Assembly: GCF_024158915.1 (NCBI RefSeq)
Contig: NZ_JAMZGF010000033.1
Location: forward strand, 1-54,459
Reading direction: 5' to 3'
Length of the DNA: 54,459 nt
From: Chryseobacterium sp. S0630
GTDB lineage: Bacteria; Bacteroidota; Bacteroidia; Flavobacteriales; Weeksellaceae
Position numbers and translations under genes: made by a program. This document shows positions 8,211 through 16,169 of the stretch, one piece after another (positions within the stretch are counted from its first letter, which is position 1; every line of letters starts with the position of its first letter). A model generated the notes under the pieces. That model searched no databases, had not been told where the DNA came from, and saw only the letters and a program-made list of their open reading frames with translations.

Positions 8211-8992
8211 GCTTCGATTTCTCTTTTTATAGCCTGAGTCATTAATGGCAGTTTGATCCATATGGGCAAAATTTTCATCACCAGCCAGCTGATTGGGTTC
8301 ACCATAATGACGGAATCTTTTTTAAACAATTGCCGGATGCAGTATGAAGCTACTTTATCAGGATTTAAAAGGGTCAATCTTCCCATAAGGCCTTGTTTTT
8401 CTATTCTTTCACAAACATCTTTATTGGTTTTCATTGCTCCCGGATTTACAACGCTTACAAAGACATTGGTCCCTTTCAATTCTTCATGAAGCCCTCTTGA
8501 AAATGAATGGATAAAACTTTTAGAAGCTGGATATACCGTCTTAAAACCGATGGGTGAAAAGGCCGCCATACTTGAAACATTCAGAATATAGGCTTTGGGT
8601 TGTTTTAAAAGGTTGGGAAGCAGCTGATGGGTAATCAGTGAAGTGGCCGCTACATTCACCTGTAGAATGGTGTTGATATAATCCGAAGAAGCTTCTGTGA
8701 ATTTCTTCGTTCCGCCAAGTCCTGCATTATTAATCAAAATATGAATATCAAAAGAACTATTGAGCCATTCTGTAAGCTTCATCACATTTTCATGAACTGA
8801 AAGATCTGTTTCATAATAATGGGCTTTTATTTCATACTGTTCTTCCAGATCTCTGGAAAATTCTTTAAGATTCTGATCCGGAAGGCTTATAAGAATGACA
8901 TTGATCTTTTTCCTGGCCAGATGTTCAGCGAATGATTTTCCGAGTCCCTGGCTTGCTCCCGTAACGACAGCATATGATTCTTGGGTATCCAT
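8207..8992 (-). CDS. SDR family NAD(P)-dependent oxidoreductase
   Basis: 261 residues, classical short-chain dehydrogenase. TGASQGLG (11-18) binds the cofactor, NNAG appears in the middle, and YPASK provides the catalytic Tyr and Lys after a VSSM strand. The C-terminus (ISWLVMKILPIWIKLPLMTQ) is hydrophobic and could associate with the membrane. The gene is translationally coupled to the extended SDR downstream, so the pair may act in sequence on one substrate, for instance a lipid or ketone, but this is a guess. A TAGTTTTG promoter octamer lies 19 nt upstream. Confidence 0.87.
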   Translation of the reverse strand: MDTQESYAVVTGASQGLGKSFAEHLARKKINVILISLPDQNLKEFSRDLEEQYEIKAHYYETDLSVHENVMKLTEWLNSSFDIHILINNAGLGGTKKFTEASSDYINTILQVNVAATSLITHQLLPNLLKQPKAYILNVSSMAAFSPIGFKTVYPASKSFIHSFSRGLHEELKGTNVFVSVVNPGAMKTNKDVCERIEKQGLMGRLTLLNPDKVASYCIRQLFKKDSVIMVNPISWLVMKILPIWIKLPLMTQAIKREIEA

Positions 8993-9011
8993 AAGTTTAC
9001 ATTTTATGGTA

Positions 9012-9019
9012 CAAAACTA
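9012..9019 (-). promoter_or_regulatory. Promoter -7 box, TAGTTTTG
   Basis: Exact TAnnTTTG octamer on the reverse strand, 19 nt before the SDR start at 8992, giving an expected leader of about 13 nt. Confidence 0.55.
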
Positions 9020-9150
9020 TTGGGAAAGGTGGATTTGAATGTTCCGGATTATCTGAACGAACCGATTTTAACCCAGAAAAACAAAAACAATCAATCGACT
9101 ACAAATCAATTAATTAAAAACACAAAAAGTAAAAGTTTATAAATCGGAAC

Positions 9151-10239
9151 TTATTTTTTGAACTCGGAAGGTGTTTGTCCGGTCACTTTTTTAAAGGTTG
9201 TATTAAAAGATGTTTTAGAATTGAACCCGGATTCGTAAGCAATCCCGAGAATGTATAATTTGCTGTTGGGTTCTTTCAGAAGTTTTTTGGCGTAGTCTAC
9301 TCTGTATTCATTCACATATTGGAAGAAATTTTTCCCAAAGCCTGTATTGATCACATACGAAAGATGATGGGTAGAAACGGACAGCATTTCAGCCAGTTTG
9401 ATAAGGTTAAGTTCGCTGTCAAGATAAGGTTTTTGGAGTTCCATGATTCTTTCCAGTGAGGTTTTAATCTTTAGTAATTCTTCATCAGAGATCAGTTTTC
9501 TTTTTACTTCTTCCGGATCGGAATCTTCATCAATAGAGATCAGTTCCTGCCTTTGTTTTTCTTCTAAAGGATAAATTTCCTTCTGTTTCAGAGAATAATA
9601 CCCTACCCAGTAAATAACCGATAAAAAGACAGCATTGATAAAGAAATTCAGAGATTTTGGATCATAGAACAGATTATAAATAACATAGATGATATTCACC
9701 ATAAGAAGTACCAGAATAATATATTCCAGCCAGTTCAGATTGATTCCTTCGGTATTGGAAGAAAACTGCTGGATCTTTTTCTGATGTTTCCTGATGGTAA
9801 TATAGGAAAGTGCTGTATAGAAAAGAGCCTGAATGAGAATTAAAATAACACTCAGATATTCAAATGGTTTTTCATAACCCAATTTTACTAGTACCAGACA
9901 CAGCACAAAGGCTGCAGGAAGCAACAAAAATCTAAAATCCCTGGTTTTAAAGGTAAAAGATGGATTGGTATAAAACAGTACGCTAAAGTAAAAAACAATA
10001 GGTGTAAAAAATTGAATAATTCTAACCCAAAACAGGGAATGAAACTCTACGATTGAACCTGTAATAAGAAAAAGAACTTCATCCAGCCAAAAGGTAGACC
10101 ACAGAAAGAGAAATATTCCGAACCAGAAATTGGCTTTATGATTTACCTGTAAAGGATTGGCCAGCTTCAGCAGAGAAAGCAAAACCAATGAACCATAGAT
10201 AAGTATCACGATGAAACTGTTTAACTCTGATGTGTTCAT
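9151..10239 (-). CDS. AraC family regulator with N-terminal seven-helix membrane region
   Basis: 362 residues. The first 220 residues contain about seven hydrophobic helices, with short polar connectors. The last 100 residues are an AraC/XylS DNA-binding domain: LIKLAEMLSVSTHHLSYVIN is the first helix-turn-helix and ILGIAYESGFNSKTSFNTTF the second, ending in TGQTPSEFKK. This membrane-AraC architecture is frequent in Bacteroidota and suggests that a signal sensed in the membrane is passed directly to DNA. It lies 31 nt behind the rhomboid gene on the same strand. Its target genes are unknown; the SDR pair is the nearest downstream unit but has its own promoter. Confidence 0.85.
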   Translation of the reverse strand: MNTSELNSFIVILIYGSLVLLSLLKLANPLQVNHKANFWFGIFLFLWSTFWLDEVLFLITGSIVEFHSLFWVRIIQFFTPIVFYFSVLFYTNPSFTFKTRDFRFLLLPAAFVLCLVLVKLGYEKPFEYLSVILILIQALFYTALSYITIRKHQKKIQQFSSNTEGINLNWLEYIILVLLMVNIIYVIYNLFYDPKSLNFFINAVFLSVIYWVGYYSLKQKEIYPLEEKQRQELISIDEDSDPEEVKRKLISDEELLKIKTSLERIMELQKPYLDSELNLIKLAEMLSVSTHHLSYVINTGFGKNFFQYVNEYRVDYAKKLLKEPNSKLYILGIAYESGFNSKTSFNTTFKKVTGQTPSEFKK

Positions 10240-10270
10240 TGGTTTTGATATTTTGATTAAAAATAGTCTT

Positions 10271-10912
10271 TTATCCTATTCGCTTCCTTACAAAAATTTC
10301 ATATCCTAAATAAATGAGTGGAAGTGACATGATTCCTAAGAAAAGAATATTGCTCATGGCCAGCTGCGGATGCATTACAATAGAGTAAACCAACCCGAAA
10401 AATGCTCCTCCAAGGTGAGCGGCATGCCCCAGATTATCCCACTGCTTAGGATTCAGCATCATATACACTGAGTATCCGAAATACAGGGTTCCAAATAACC
10501 ATCCTGGTAAGAAATTGACGCTGATCTCATTCGGAGCCATGGCTATGGATGCAAAAATAATTCCTGAAACCGCACCTGATGCTCCGATTGCAGAGTACCA
10601 AGGCTGATTTTTATAAATCTGCAGACTGAATAAGTTTCCAAGAATCATAGATCCGAAATAAAGAATCAGAAATCCTATTTCTCCAAAGAAACTGATAACT
10701 ACTCCCTGGAAAAAATACAGGGAAAGCATATTAAAAAATAAGTGCATAAAGTCTGCATGCAAAAATGCCGAACTGATAAGTCTTACATATTCTTTACGAT
10801 TCGCAATTGCTCCGACATTGAATTTATATTTTTCAAATAATGCTGTATTATTGAACCCCATGTAACTAAAAATACATGTAGCTGCAATGATAATGATAAC
10901 AACTATATCCAT
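10271..10912 (-). CDS. Rhomboid family intramembrane serine protease
   Basis: 213 residues with six hydrophobic segments. The catalytic serine is in GASG (S112) and the partner histidine in AHLGG (H166). The H57xxxN61 pair of helix 2, which forms the oxyanion site, is also present. All rhomboid active-site elements are therefore intact. It follows parC by 45 nt on the same strand and may be read through from it, or from its own promoter. The substrate is unknown. Confidence 0.9.
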   Translation of the reverse strand: MDIVVIIIIAATCIFSYMGFNNTALFEKYKFNVGAIANRKEYVRLISSAFLHADFMHLFFNMLSLYFFQGVVISFFGEIGFLILYFGSMILGNLFSLQIYKNQPWYSAIGASGAVSGIIFASIAMAPNEISVNFLPGWLFGTLYFGYSVYMMLNPKQWDNLGHAAHLGGAFFGLVYSIVMHPQLAMSNILFLGIMSLPLIYLGYEIFVRKRIG

Positions 10913-10957
10913 TGTGTTCTTTTTATGTTATATCTGAACAGACATCTTTAGTTTTGT

Positions 10958-13549
10958 CTATTCATTTTCATTATTTCCGTCATCCTGGAACAGATCCCCA
11001 ATCATTCCTCCGTCTTCATCCATTTCGCCCGTAGGTTCCGGATCTTCATAGACTTCAGGTTCTTCTTCCACAGGTTCAGGAATGGTAATATTGATGGCTT
11101 TTACTTTGAATTTCGTAAACTGGTTTCCAATGGCTTTTATACCTTTTACCGCTATGAATTCATCAATATTGATGGTTTCCGGATCACGTTCTTTCCCTTT
11201 ATCTTTAGCAAAAATAATTTCTGCAGTAACATCGTTGGCAACAATTACATTTTCGATGAAAGATTTCGGGTGCTCAGAAGGCATGAAAGTCTGCACATTC
11301 ACTGTATTTTCCAGTAAAAATCTCTTAATGAAGTAAATATCTTTTTCTCCGTCGTAATAGATACAGGTAATCGGCTGTGCAGGTCTCCATTTTTCCAACA
11401 CCAGATATTCATCATCAAAACGGTTACCCAAATCAAAAGAAACAAGCTTTACTTCACCATTTGTATTGATGGTCAGGATTTTGTCATCTCCTTTGAAGCT
11501 TCCCAATAATGTTCCTCTTACATCGGCATTCAGTCTTCTTACCGTATCATCAAACCAGATTTTTCTAGGAGCAAGAGTAGAAACTCCCTCTTCTTTCATA
11601 TCTACTTTCTTTACGGCGTACTTAGTCACCAGATTTCCTTTGGAATCACGCCCTTTGATGGCAAGCTCGGAGAAATTGATCTCCATTTTGTTCTTTCTGA
11701 TTCTAGGATTAGGCTTTAAAAGCACAGTTACAGTTTCTGCTTCCCCATTAGGATTGGCTGAGAAATAGAGTGTTTCAGAACCTTTTTTATCTGAAGCTAA
11801 CGGATAATCTGTATTTCTGGTTACTCCGGTTACAGAGAATCGTTTCATATAATAAGGTCCTTCTCTACCTTCACGATAGATCATATTATAGACCGTTCTC
11901 TTATCGTTTTTCTTCCAAATGGCAACGTGAAGAATATCTTTACCGATGAACGTTTTCGCTTCCACTTTTACAACCTTCATACTTCCGTCTTTTCTGAATG
12001 TGATGATGTCATCAATGTCAGAACAGTCGAACAAATACTGATCTTTTTTCAGAGATGTTCCAATAAAGCCTTCTTCGAAATTCGCATAGAATTTTTCATT
12101 GGCTACGGCAACTTTTGTAGCGTCAATGGTATCAAAGATTCTAAGTTCAGTCTTTCTTTGTTTGTCCTTACCGTATTTTTTCTGAATATTTAAATAATAA
12201 TCAATAGCATAAGCAATCAGGTTAGCCAGGTGGTATTTTACCTGTTCTATTTTACCTTCCAGCGATGCAATATTTTCTTTAAATTTATCTAAATCAAATC
12301 TTGAAATTCTCTTGATTCTGATCTCTGTCAGTTTTAAAATATCCTCTTCCGTAACGGCTCTCAAAAGATGTTTGGTATGAGGTTTTAATCCGGCATCAAT
12401 GGTTTTCAATACATCTTCCCAGGTTTTCACTTCTTCAATATCGTGGTAAATCCTGTTCTCGATGAAAATTCTTTCCAATGAAGAGAAATGCCAGCTTTCC
12501 TGAAGTTCATGAAGTTCGATTTCCAATTCTTTCTTCAGTAATGAAACGGTATGATCTGTATTGGTTTTCAGAATATCGGATACATTCAGAAACATAGGCT
12601 TATCACCTACAATCACACAGGCATTCGGAGAGATCGTCACCTGACAGTCTGTAAATGCATACAGTGCATCAATAGTTTTATCCGGTGAAACATCATTGTG
12701 AATATGAATCAGGATTTCTACTTTATCTGAAGTATTGTCCTCAATCTTTTTGATTTTGATCTTCCCTTTCTCATTGGCCTTTAGAATAGAGTCAATAAGA
12801 TCTGTTGTTGTTTTGGAGTAAGGAAGTTCAGAAATTACCAATGTATGCTTATCCGTTTGGGTAATTTTGGCTCTTGCTCTTACTTTTCCTCCTCTGTGAC
12901 CATCGTTATATTCGGAAACGTCAAGATAACCGGCTGTTAAAAAGTCCGGATACAGTTCAAATTTCTTACCTTTTAAATAGGCTACAGAGGCATTAATAAG
13001 TTCATTAAAGTTATGAGGAAGTATTTTTGTGGAAAGTCCTACTCCAATACCTTCTACTCCCTGTGCAAGAAGCAAGGGGAATTTTACCGGTAAATCAATA
13101 GGTTCATTGTTTCTTCCGTCATAAGACTTTGTCCAATCTGTAGTTTTAGGATTAAAGACTACTTCCAGGGCAAAAGGAGTCAGTCTTGCTTCAATATATC
13201 TCGCGGCAGCTGCAGAGTCACCTGTATAAATATTTCCCCAGTTTCCCTGAGTATCAATTAACAGTTCTTTCTGCCCAATCTGCACCATGGCATCTGTAAT
13301 GGAAGCATCACCGTGTGGGTGATATTTCATGGTATTTCCCACGATATTGGCCACTTTATTGTAACGGCCGTCTTCCAGCTCCCGCATGGAGTGCATAATT
13401 CTTCGTTGAACGGGTTTTAAACCGTCATATATTGAAGGGATAGCTCTATCCAGAATTACATAGGAAGCATAATCAAGAAACCAGTCTTTGTACAGCCCGG
13501 AAACTTTTTTTAAGCTTTCACCCTCATGCGAATATTCTTCTGTCGTCAT
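10958..13549 (-). CDS. parC: DNA topoisomerase IV subunit A
   Basis: 863 residues. With ParE it forms topoisomerase IV, which separates linked daughter chromosomes. The breakage-reunion domain is complete, with the catalytic tyrosine in ARYIEARLTP (Y118). The quinolone-determining loop reads HPHGDASITDAM (77-88), so the position equivalent to E. coli ParC Ser80 is Ala82 and that of Glu84 is Asp86. The C-terminal half carries the beta-pinwheel repeats, followed by an acidic tail. Adjacency to parE supports ParC over GyrA. The start overlaps the end of the upstream small membrane protein gene by 26 nt. Confidence 0.95.
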   Translation of the reverse strand: MTTEEYSHEGESLKKVSGLYKDWFLDYASYVILDRAIPSIYDGLKPVQRRIMHSMRELEDGRYNKVANIVGNTMKYHPHGDASITDAMVQIGQKELLIDTQGNWGNIYTGDSAAAARYIEARLTPFALEVVFNPKTTDWTKSYDGRNNEPIDLPVKFPLLLAQGVEGIGVGLSTKILPHNFNELINASVAYLKGKKFELYPDFLTAGYLDVSEYNDGHRGGKVRARAKITQTDKHTLVISELPYSKTTTDLIDSILKANEKGKIKIKKIEDNTSDKVEILIHIHNDVSPDKTIDALYAFTDCQVTISPNACVIVGDKPMFLNVSDILKTNTDHTVSLLKKELEIELHELQESWHFSSLERIFIENRIYHDIEEVKTWEDVLKTIDAGLKPHTKHLLRAVTEEDILKLTEIRIKRISRFDLDKFKENIASLEGKIEQVKYHLANLIAYAIDYYLNIQKKYGKDKQRKTELRIFDTIDATKVAVANEKFYANFEEGFIGTSLKKDQYLFDCSDIDDIITFRKDGSMKVVKVEAKTFIGKDILHVAIWKKNDKRTVYNMIYREGREGPYYMKRFSVTGVTRNTDYPLASDKKGSETLYFSANPNGEAETVTVLLKPNPRIRKNKMEINFSELAIKGRDSKGNLVTKYAVKKVDMKEEGVSTLAPRKIWFDDTVRRLNADVRGTLLGSFKGDDKILTINTNGEVKLVSFDLGNRFDDEYLVLEKWRPAQPITCIYYDGEKDIYFIKRFLLENTVNVQTFMPSEHPKSFIENVIVANDVTAEIIFAKDKGKERDPETINIDEFIAVKGIKAIGNQFTKFKVKAINITIPEPVEEEPEVYEDPEPTGEMDEDGGMIGDLFQDDGNNENE

Positions 13550-14030
13550 CTATTTTATCTTTTTTCTCTTTATTAGCTTTCACTACTTTGTTCAGAGAGA
13601 GTTTTAAATCGTTTACTTCTTTGTTGCTCAAATAAGAGATCTGGTATTTGAGTATGGTAGAACCATTATTTTTACTGGAAACGGTAATGTATAATCTTTT
13701 GAAAAAGAGAATACTGACCACATCATATTTTATCAGTTTGTATTTTGGAAATTCGTCATGAAGAGGCTTGTTTAAAAAGGGAATCACATTCCTGTTTTTA
13801 AAATTCAAAGCTTCTCCGTCACTGTCGTATTCAAAAATCTGTCTTCCGCTGATATAAAAGATAATCAGCAGCAAAACAGGAACAATAATTAATAAATAAC
13901 TTTCTTTACCCATCGCATGAAATCTGTATTCATTAGCGACAAACGCAATTATCCCAAACACTGCAATCATCAAAAGCAGTGTACTCAAAGAGTTATAAAT
14001 TGATGCTTTATTACGGTTACTTAGTCTCAT
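13524..14030 (-). CDS. Small membrane protein of unknown function between parE and parC
   Basis: 168 residues. Two hydrophobic helices at about 15-32 and 44-60 are followed by a soluble C-terminal part (EYDSDGEALNFKNRN onward) that looks like a PH-like or strand-rich domain, ending in a charged helix. I do not recognise the family. Its last 26 nt overlap the start of parC in another frame, and parE ends 111 nt upstream, so it sits inside the topoisomerase IV transcription unit. The overlap suggests coupled translation with parC. No link with topoisomerase function can be shown from sequence. Confidence 0.75.
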   Translation of the reverse strand: MRLSNRNKASIYNSLSTLLLMIAVFGIIAFVANEYRFHAMGKESYLLIIVPVLLLIIFYISGRQIFEYDSDGEALNFKNRNVIPFLNKPLHDEFPKYKLIKYDVVSILFFKRLYITVSSKNNGSTILKYQISYLSNKEVNDLKLSLNKVVKANKEKKDKIDDDRRIFA

Positions 14031-14141
14031 TTTATTTTTTTGGCTGTGTAAGTATTATAATTTCCTACTTCATCCAAAATTGTGCTTTTTTTCAGTCTGC
14101 AATGGCTCTTACAACCAGTTTTTTAAGTTATAAGTTTTTTT

Positions 14142-16028
14142 TTAATTTTCTACTTCATTCAGTATTTCTTTTTTATCAATATCAGTATCATCTTCTACCA
14201 CTAGGTTTTCTAAGATGAAGGTTTGTCTGTCCGGCGTATTTTTCCCCATGTAGAATTCCAGAAGTTGATCAATCGTCTGGTCTTTTCCCACTACTACAGG
14301 TTCTAAACGGATATCCTTACCAATGAAGTGTTTAAATTCATCCGGAGAAATTTCTCCCAATCCTTTAAATCGGGTGATTTCAGGATTTTTCCCCAGTTCG
14401 TTTAGTGCTTTTATTCTTTCTGCTTCTGTATAGCAATATCTTGTTTCTTTTTTATTTCTTACTCTGAATAACGGAGTCTGAAGGATGTAAAGGTGTCCGT
14501 TTTTAATCAGATCCGGGAAGAACTGCAGGAAGAAAGTAATCATCAGCAAACGGATGTGCATCCCATCCACATCGGCATCGGTAGCAATAATTACCTGATT
14601 GTATCTCAGATCTTCCAGACTTTCTTCAATATTTAAAGCGGCCTGAAGAAGGTTAAATTCTTCATTTTCATACACCACTTTCTTGGTAAGACCATAACAG
14701 TTCAATGGTTTACCTTTCAGTGAAAATACGGCCTGAGTTTCTACATCTCTGGATTTTGTAATAGATCCGGATGCAGAATCTCCCTCGGTAATGAAGATCT
14801 GGCTCTCTCCTTTTCTTTCGGCTTTCTGATCGTTATAATGCTGTCTGCAGTCACGAAGTTTTTTATTGTGAAGAGATACTTTTTTTGCTCTCTCTCTTGC
14901 CAGTTTCTGGATTCCTGAAAGTTCCTTTCTTTCTCTCTCGGAAATTAATATTTTTCTCTGAATTGCTTCAGCTATTTCCGGATTTTTGTGCAGGAAATTG
15001 TCCAGTTTACTCTTCAGGAAGTCAATAATGAATGTTCTTACGGTAGGTCCGTTTGGTCCCATATCATTAGACCCTAATTTTGTTTTGGTCTGGGATTCGA
15101 AAACCGGTTCTTCTACATTGATCGAGATCGCAGCAATGATAGATTTTCTGATATCAGAGGCATCAAAACTTTTATTGAAAAACTCACGAATCGTTTTTAC
15201 ATATGCTTCACGGAATGCATTAAGGTGTGTTCCACCCTGCGTTGTATTCTGTCCGTTCACGAATGAAAAATAGGTTTCAGTCTGTGATTTATCAGAATGG
15301 GTAATAGCAAGTTCAATATCTTCATCCTTCAAATGAACAATTGGATAAAGAATCTCACTCTCCAGTTCTTCTTCCAACAGGTCTTTAAGACCGTTTTCAG
15401 AATAATAGGTTTCTCCGTTGAAAAGAATTTTAAGTCCCGGATTCAGGTACGCATAGTTACGGAGCATTCTTTCGATATACTCTTTCCTGTATTTGAAATG
15501 CAGGAAGATTTCTCCATCAGGAATAAAAGAAATTTCAGTACCATTTCTGTCTGAGGTTTCTTTTTCATCAAAGTTTTCAGTGATCATCCCACGGGAGAAT
15601 TCAGCAACTTTCATTTTCCCATCACGGAAAGAACGAACTCTGAAGTAATCTGAAAGGGCATTTACCGCTTTGGTCCCGACACCATTCAAACCTACAGATT
15701 TTTTAAACGCTTTACTGTCGTACTTACCACCGGTATTCATCTTTGAGACAGCGTCTACCACTTTCCCTAGTGGAATTCCACGTCCAAAGTCACGGATGGT
15801 AACTTTACCATCGTCCAGTTTTATTTCAATTCTTTTCCCTGATCTCATCCTGAACTCATCAATAGAGTTATCAAGGATTTCTTTTAACAGGATATAAATA
15901 CCGTCATCAGCGGAAGAACCGTCACCGAGCTTCCCGATGTACATACCGGGGCGCAAACGGATGTGTTCCTGCCAATCGAGGGTTCTGATATTATCTTCGG
16001 AGTAGGTTGGATTTATTTCTTGTGACAT
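14142..16028 (-). CDS. parE: DNA topoisomerase IV subunit B
   Basis: 628 residues; the ATPase subunit of topoisomerase IV. The GHKL fold shows the ATP-binding EILDN (50-54), GRGIP and [11 protein letters not shown] motifs. The TOPRIM domain has ITEGDSASG (413-421) with the catalytic glutamate and DADVDG (484-489) with the metal-binding aspartates. It ends shortly after the tail helix, as ParE proteins do, without the large GyrB insert. The ATG at 16028 is chosen over 16043 because the promoter octamer TATGTTTG lies at 16041-16048 and would overlap the longer start. Confidence 0.94.
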   Translation of the reverse strand: MSQEINPTYSEDNIRTLDWQEHIRLRPGMYIGKLGDGSSADDGIYILLKEILDNSIDEFRMRSGKRIEIKLDDGKVTIRDFGRGIPLGKVVDAVSKMNTGGKYDSKAFKKSVGLNGVGTKAVNALSDYFRVRSFRDGKMKVAEFSRGMITENFDEKETSDRNGTEISFIPDGEIFLHFKYRKEYIERMLRNYAYLNPGLKILFNGETYYSENGLKDLLEEELESEILYPIVHLKDEDIELAITHSDKSQTETYFSFVNGQNTTQGGTHLNAFREAYVKTIREFFNKSFDASDIRKSIIAAISINVEEPVFESQTKTKLGSNDMGPNGPTVRTFIIDFLKSKLDNFLHKNPEIAEAIQRKILISERERKELSGIQKLARERAKKVSLHNKKLRDCRQHYNDQKAERKGESQIFITEGDSASGSITKSRDVETQAVFSLKGKPLNCYGLTKKVVYENEEFNLLQAALNIEESLEDLRYNQVIIATDADVDGMHIRLLMITFFLQFFPDLIKNGHLYILQTPLFRVRNKKETRYCYTEAERIKALNELGKNPEITRFKGLGEISPDEFKHFIGKDIRLEPVVVGKDQTIDQLLEFYMGKNTPDRQTFILENLVVEDDTDIDKKEILNEVEN

Positions 16029-16040
16029 ATATGATTTCAG

Positions 16041-16056
16041 CAAACATACAAAAGTA
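16041..16056 (-). promoter_or_regulatory. Tandem promoter octamers TACTTTTG and TATGTTTG for parE
   Basis: Two exact TAnnTTTG octamers abut on the reverse strand. A TTTG lies 18 nt before the downstream octamer and could serve as its -33 box. Transcription would begin about 6 nt before the parE ATG. Confidence 0.6.
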
Positions 16057-16169
16057 CAAAATTGTCCAAAATTATCCGAATTTTTTCCTCTTGTTTTTTT
16101 TCAATATTCTACTACAAACATTGTATTATTCTCAATCAAATTATATATTTACGAAATTATCATTATCAT

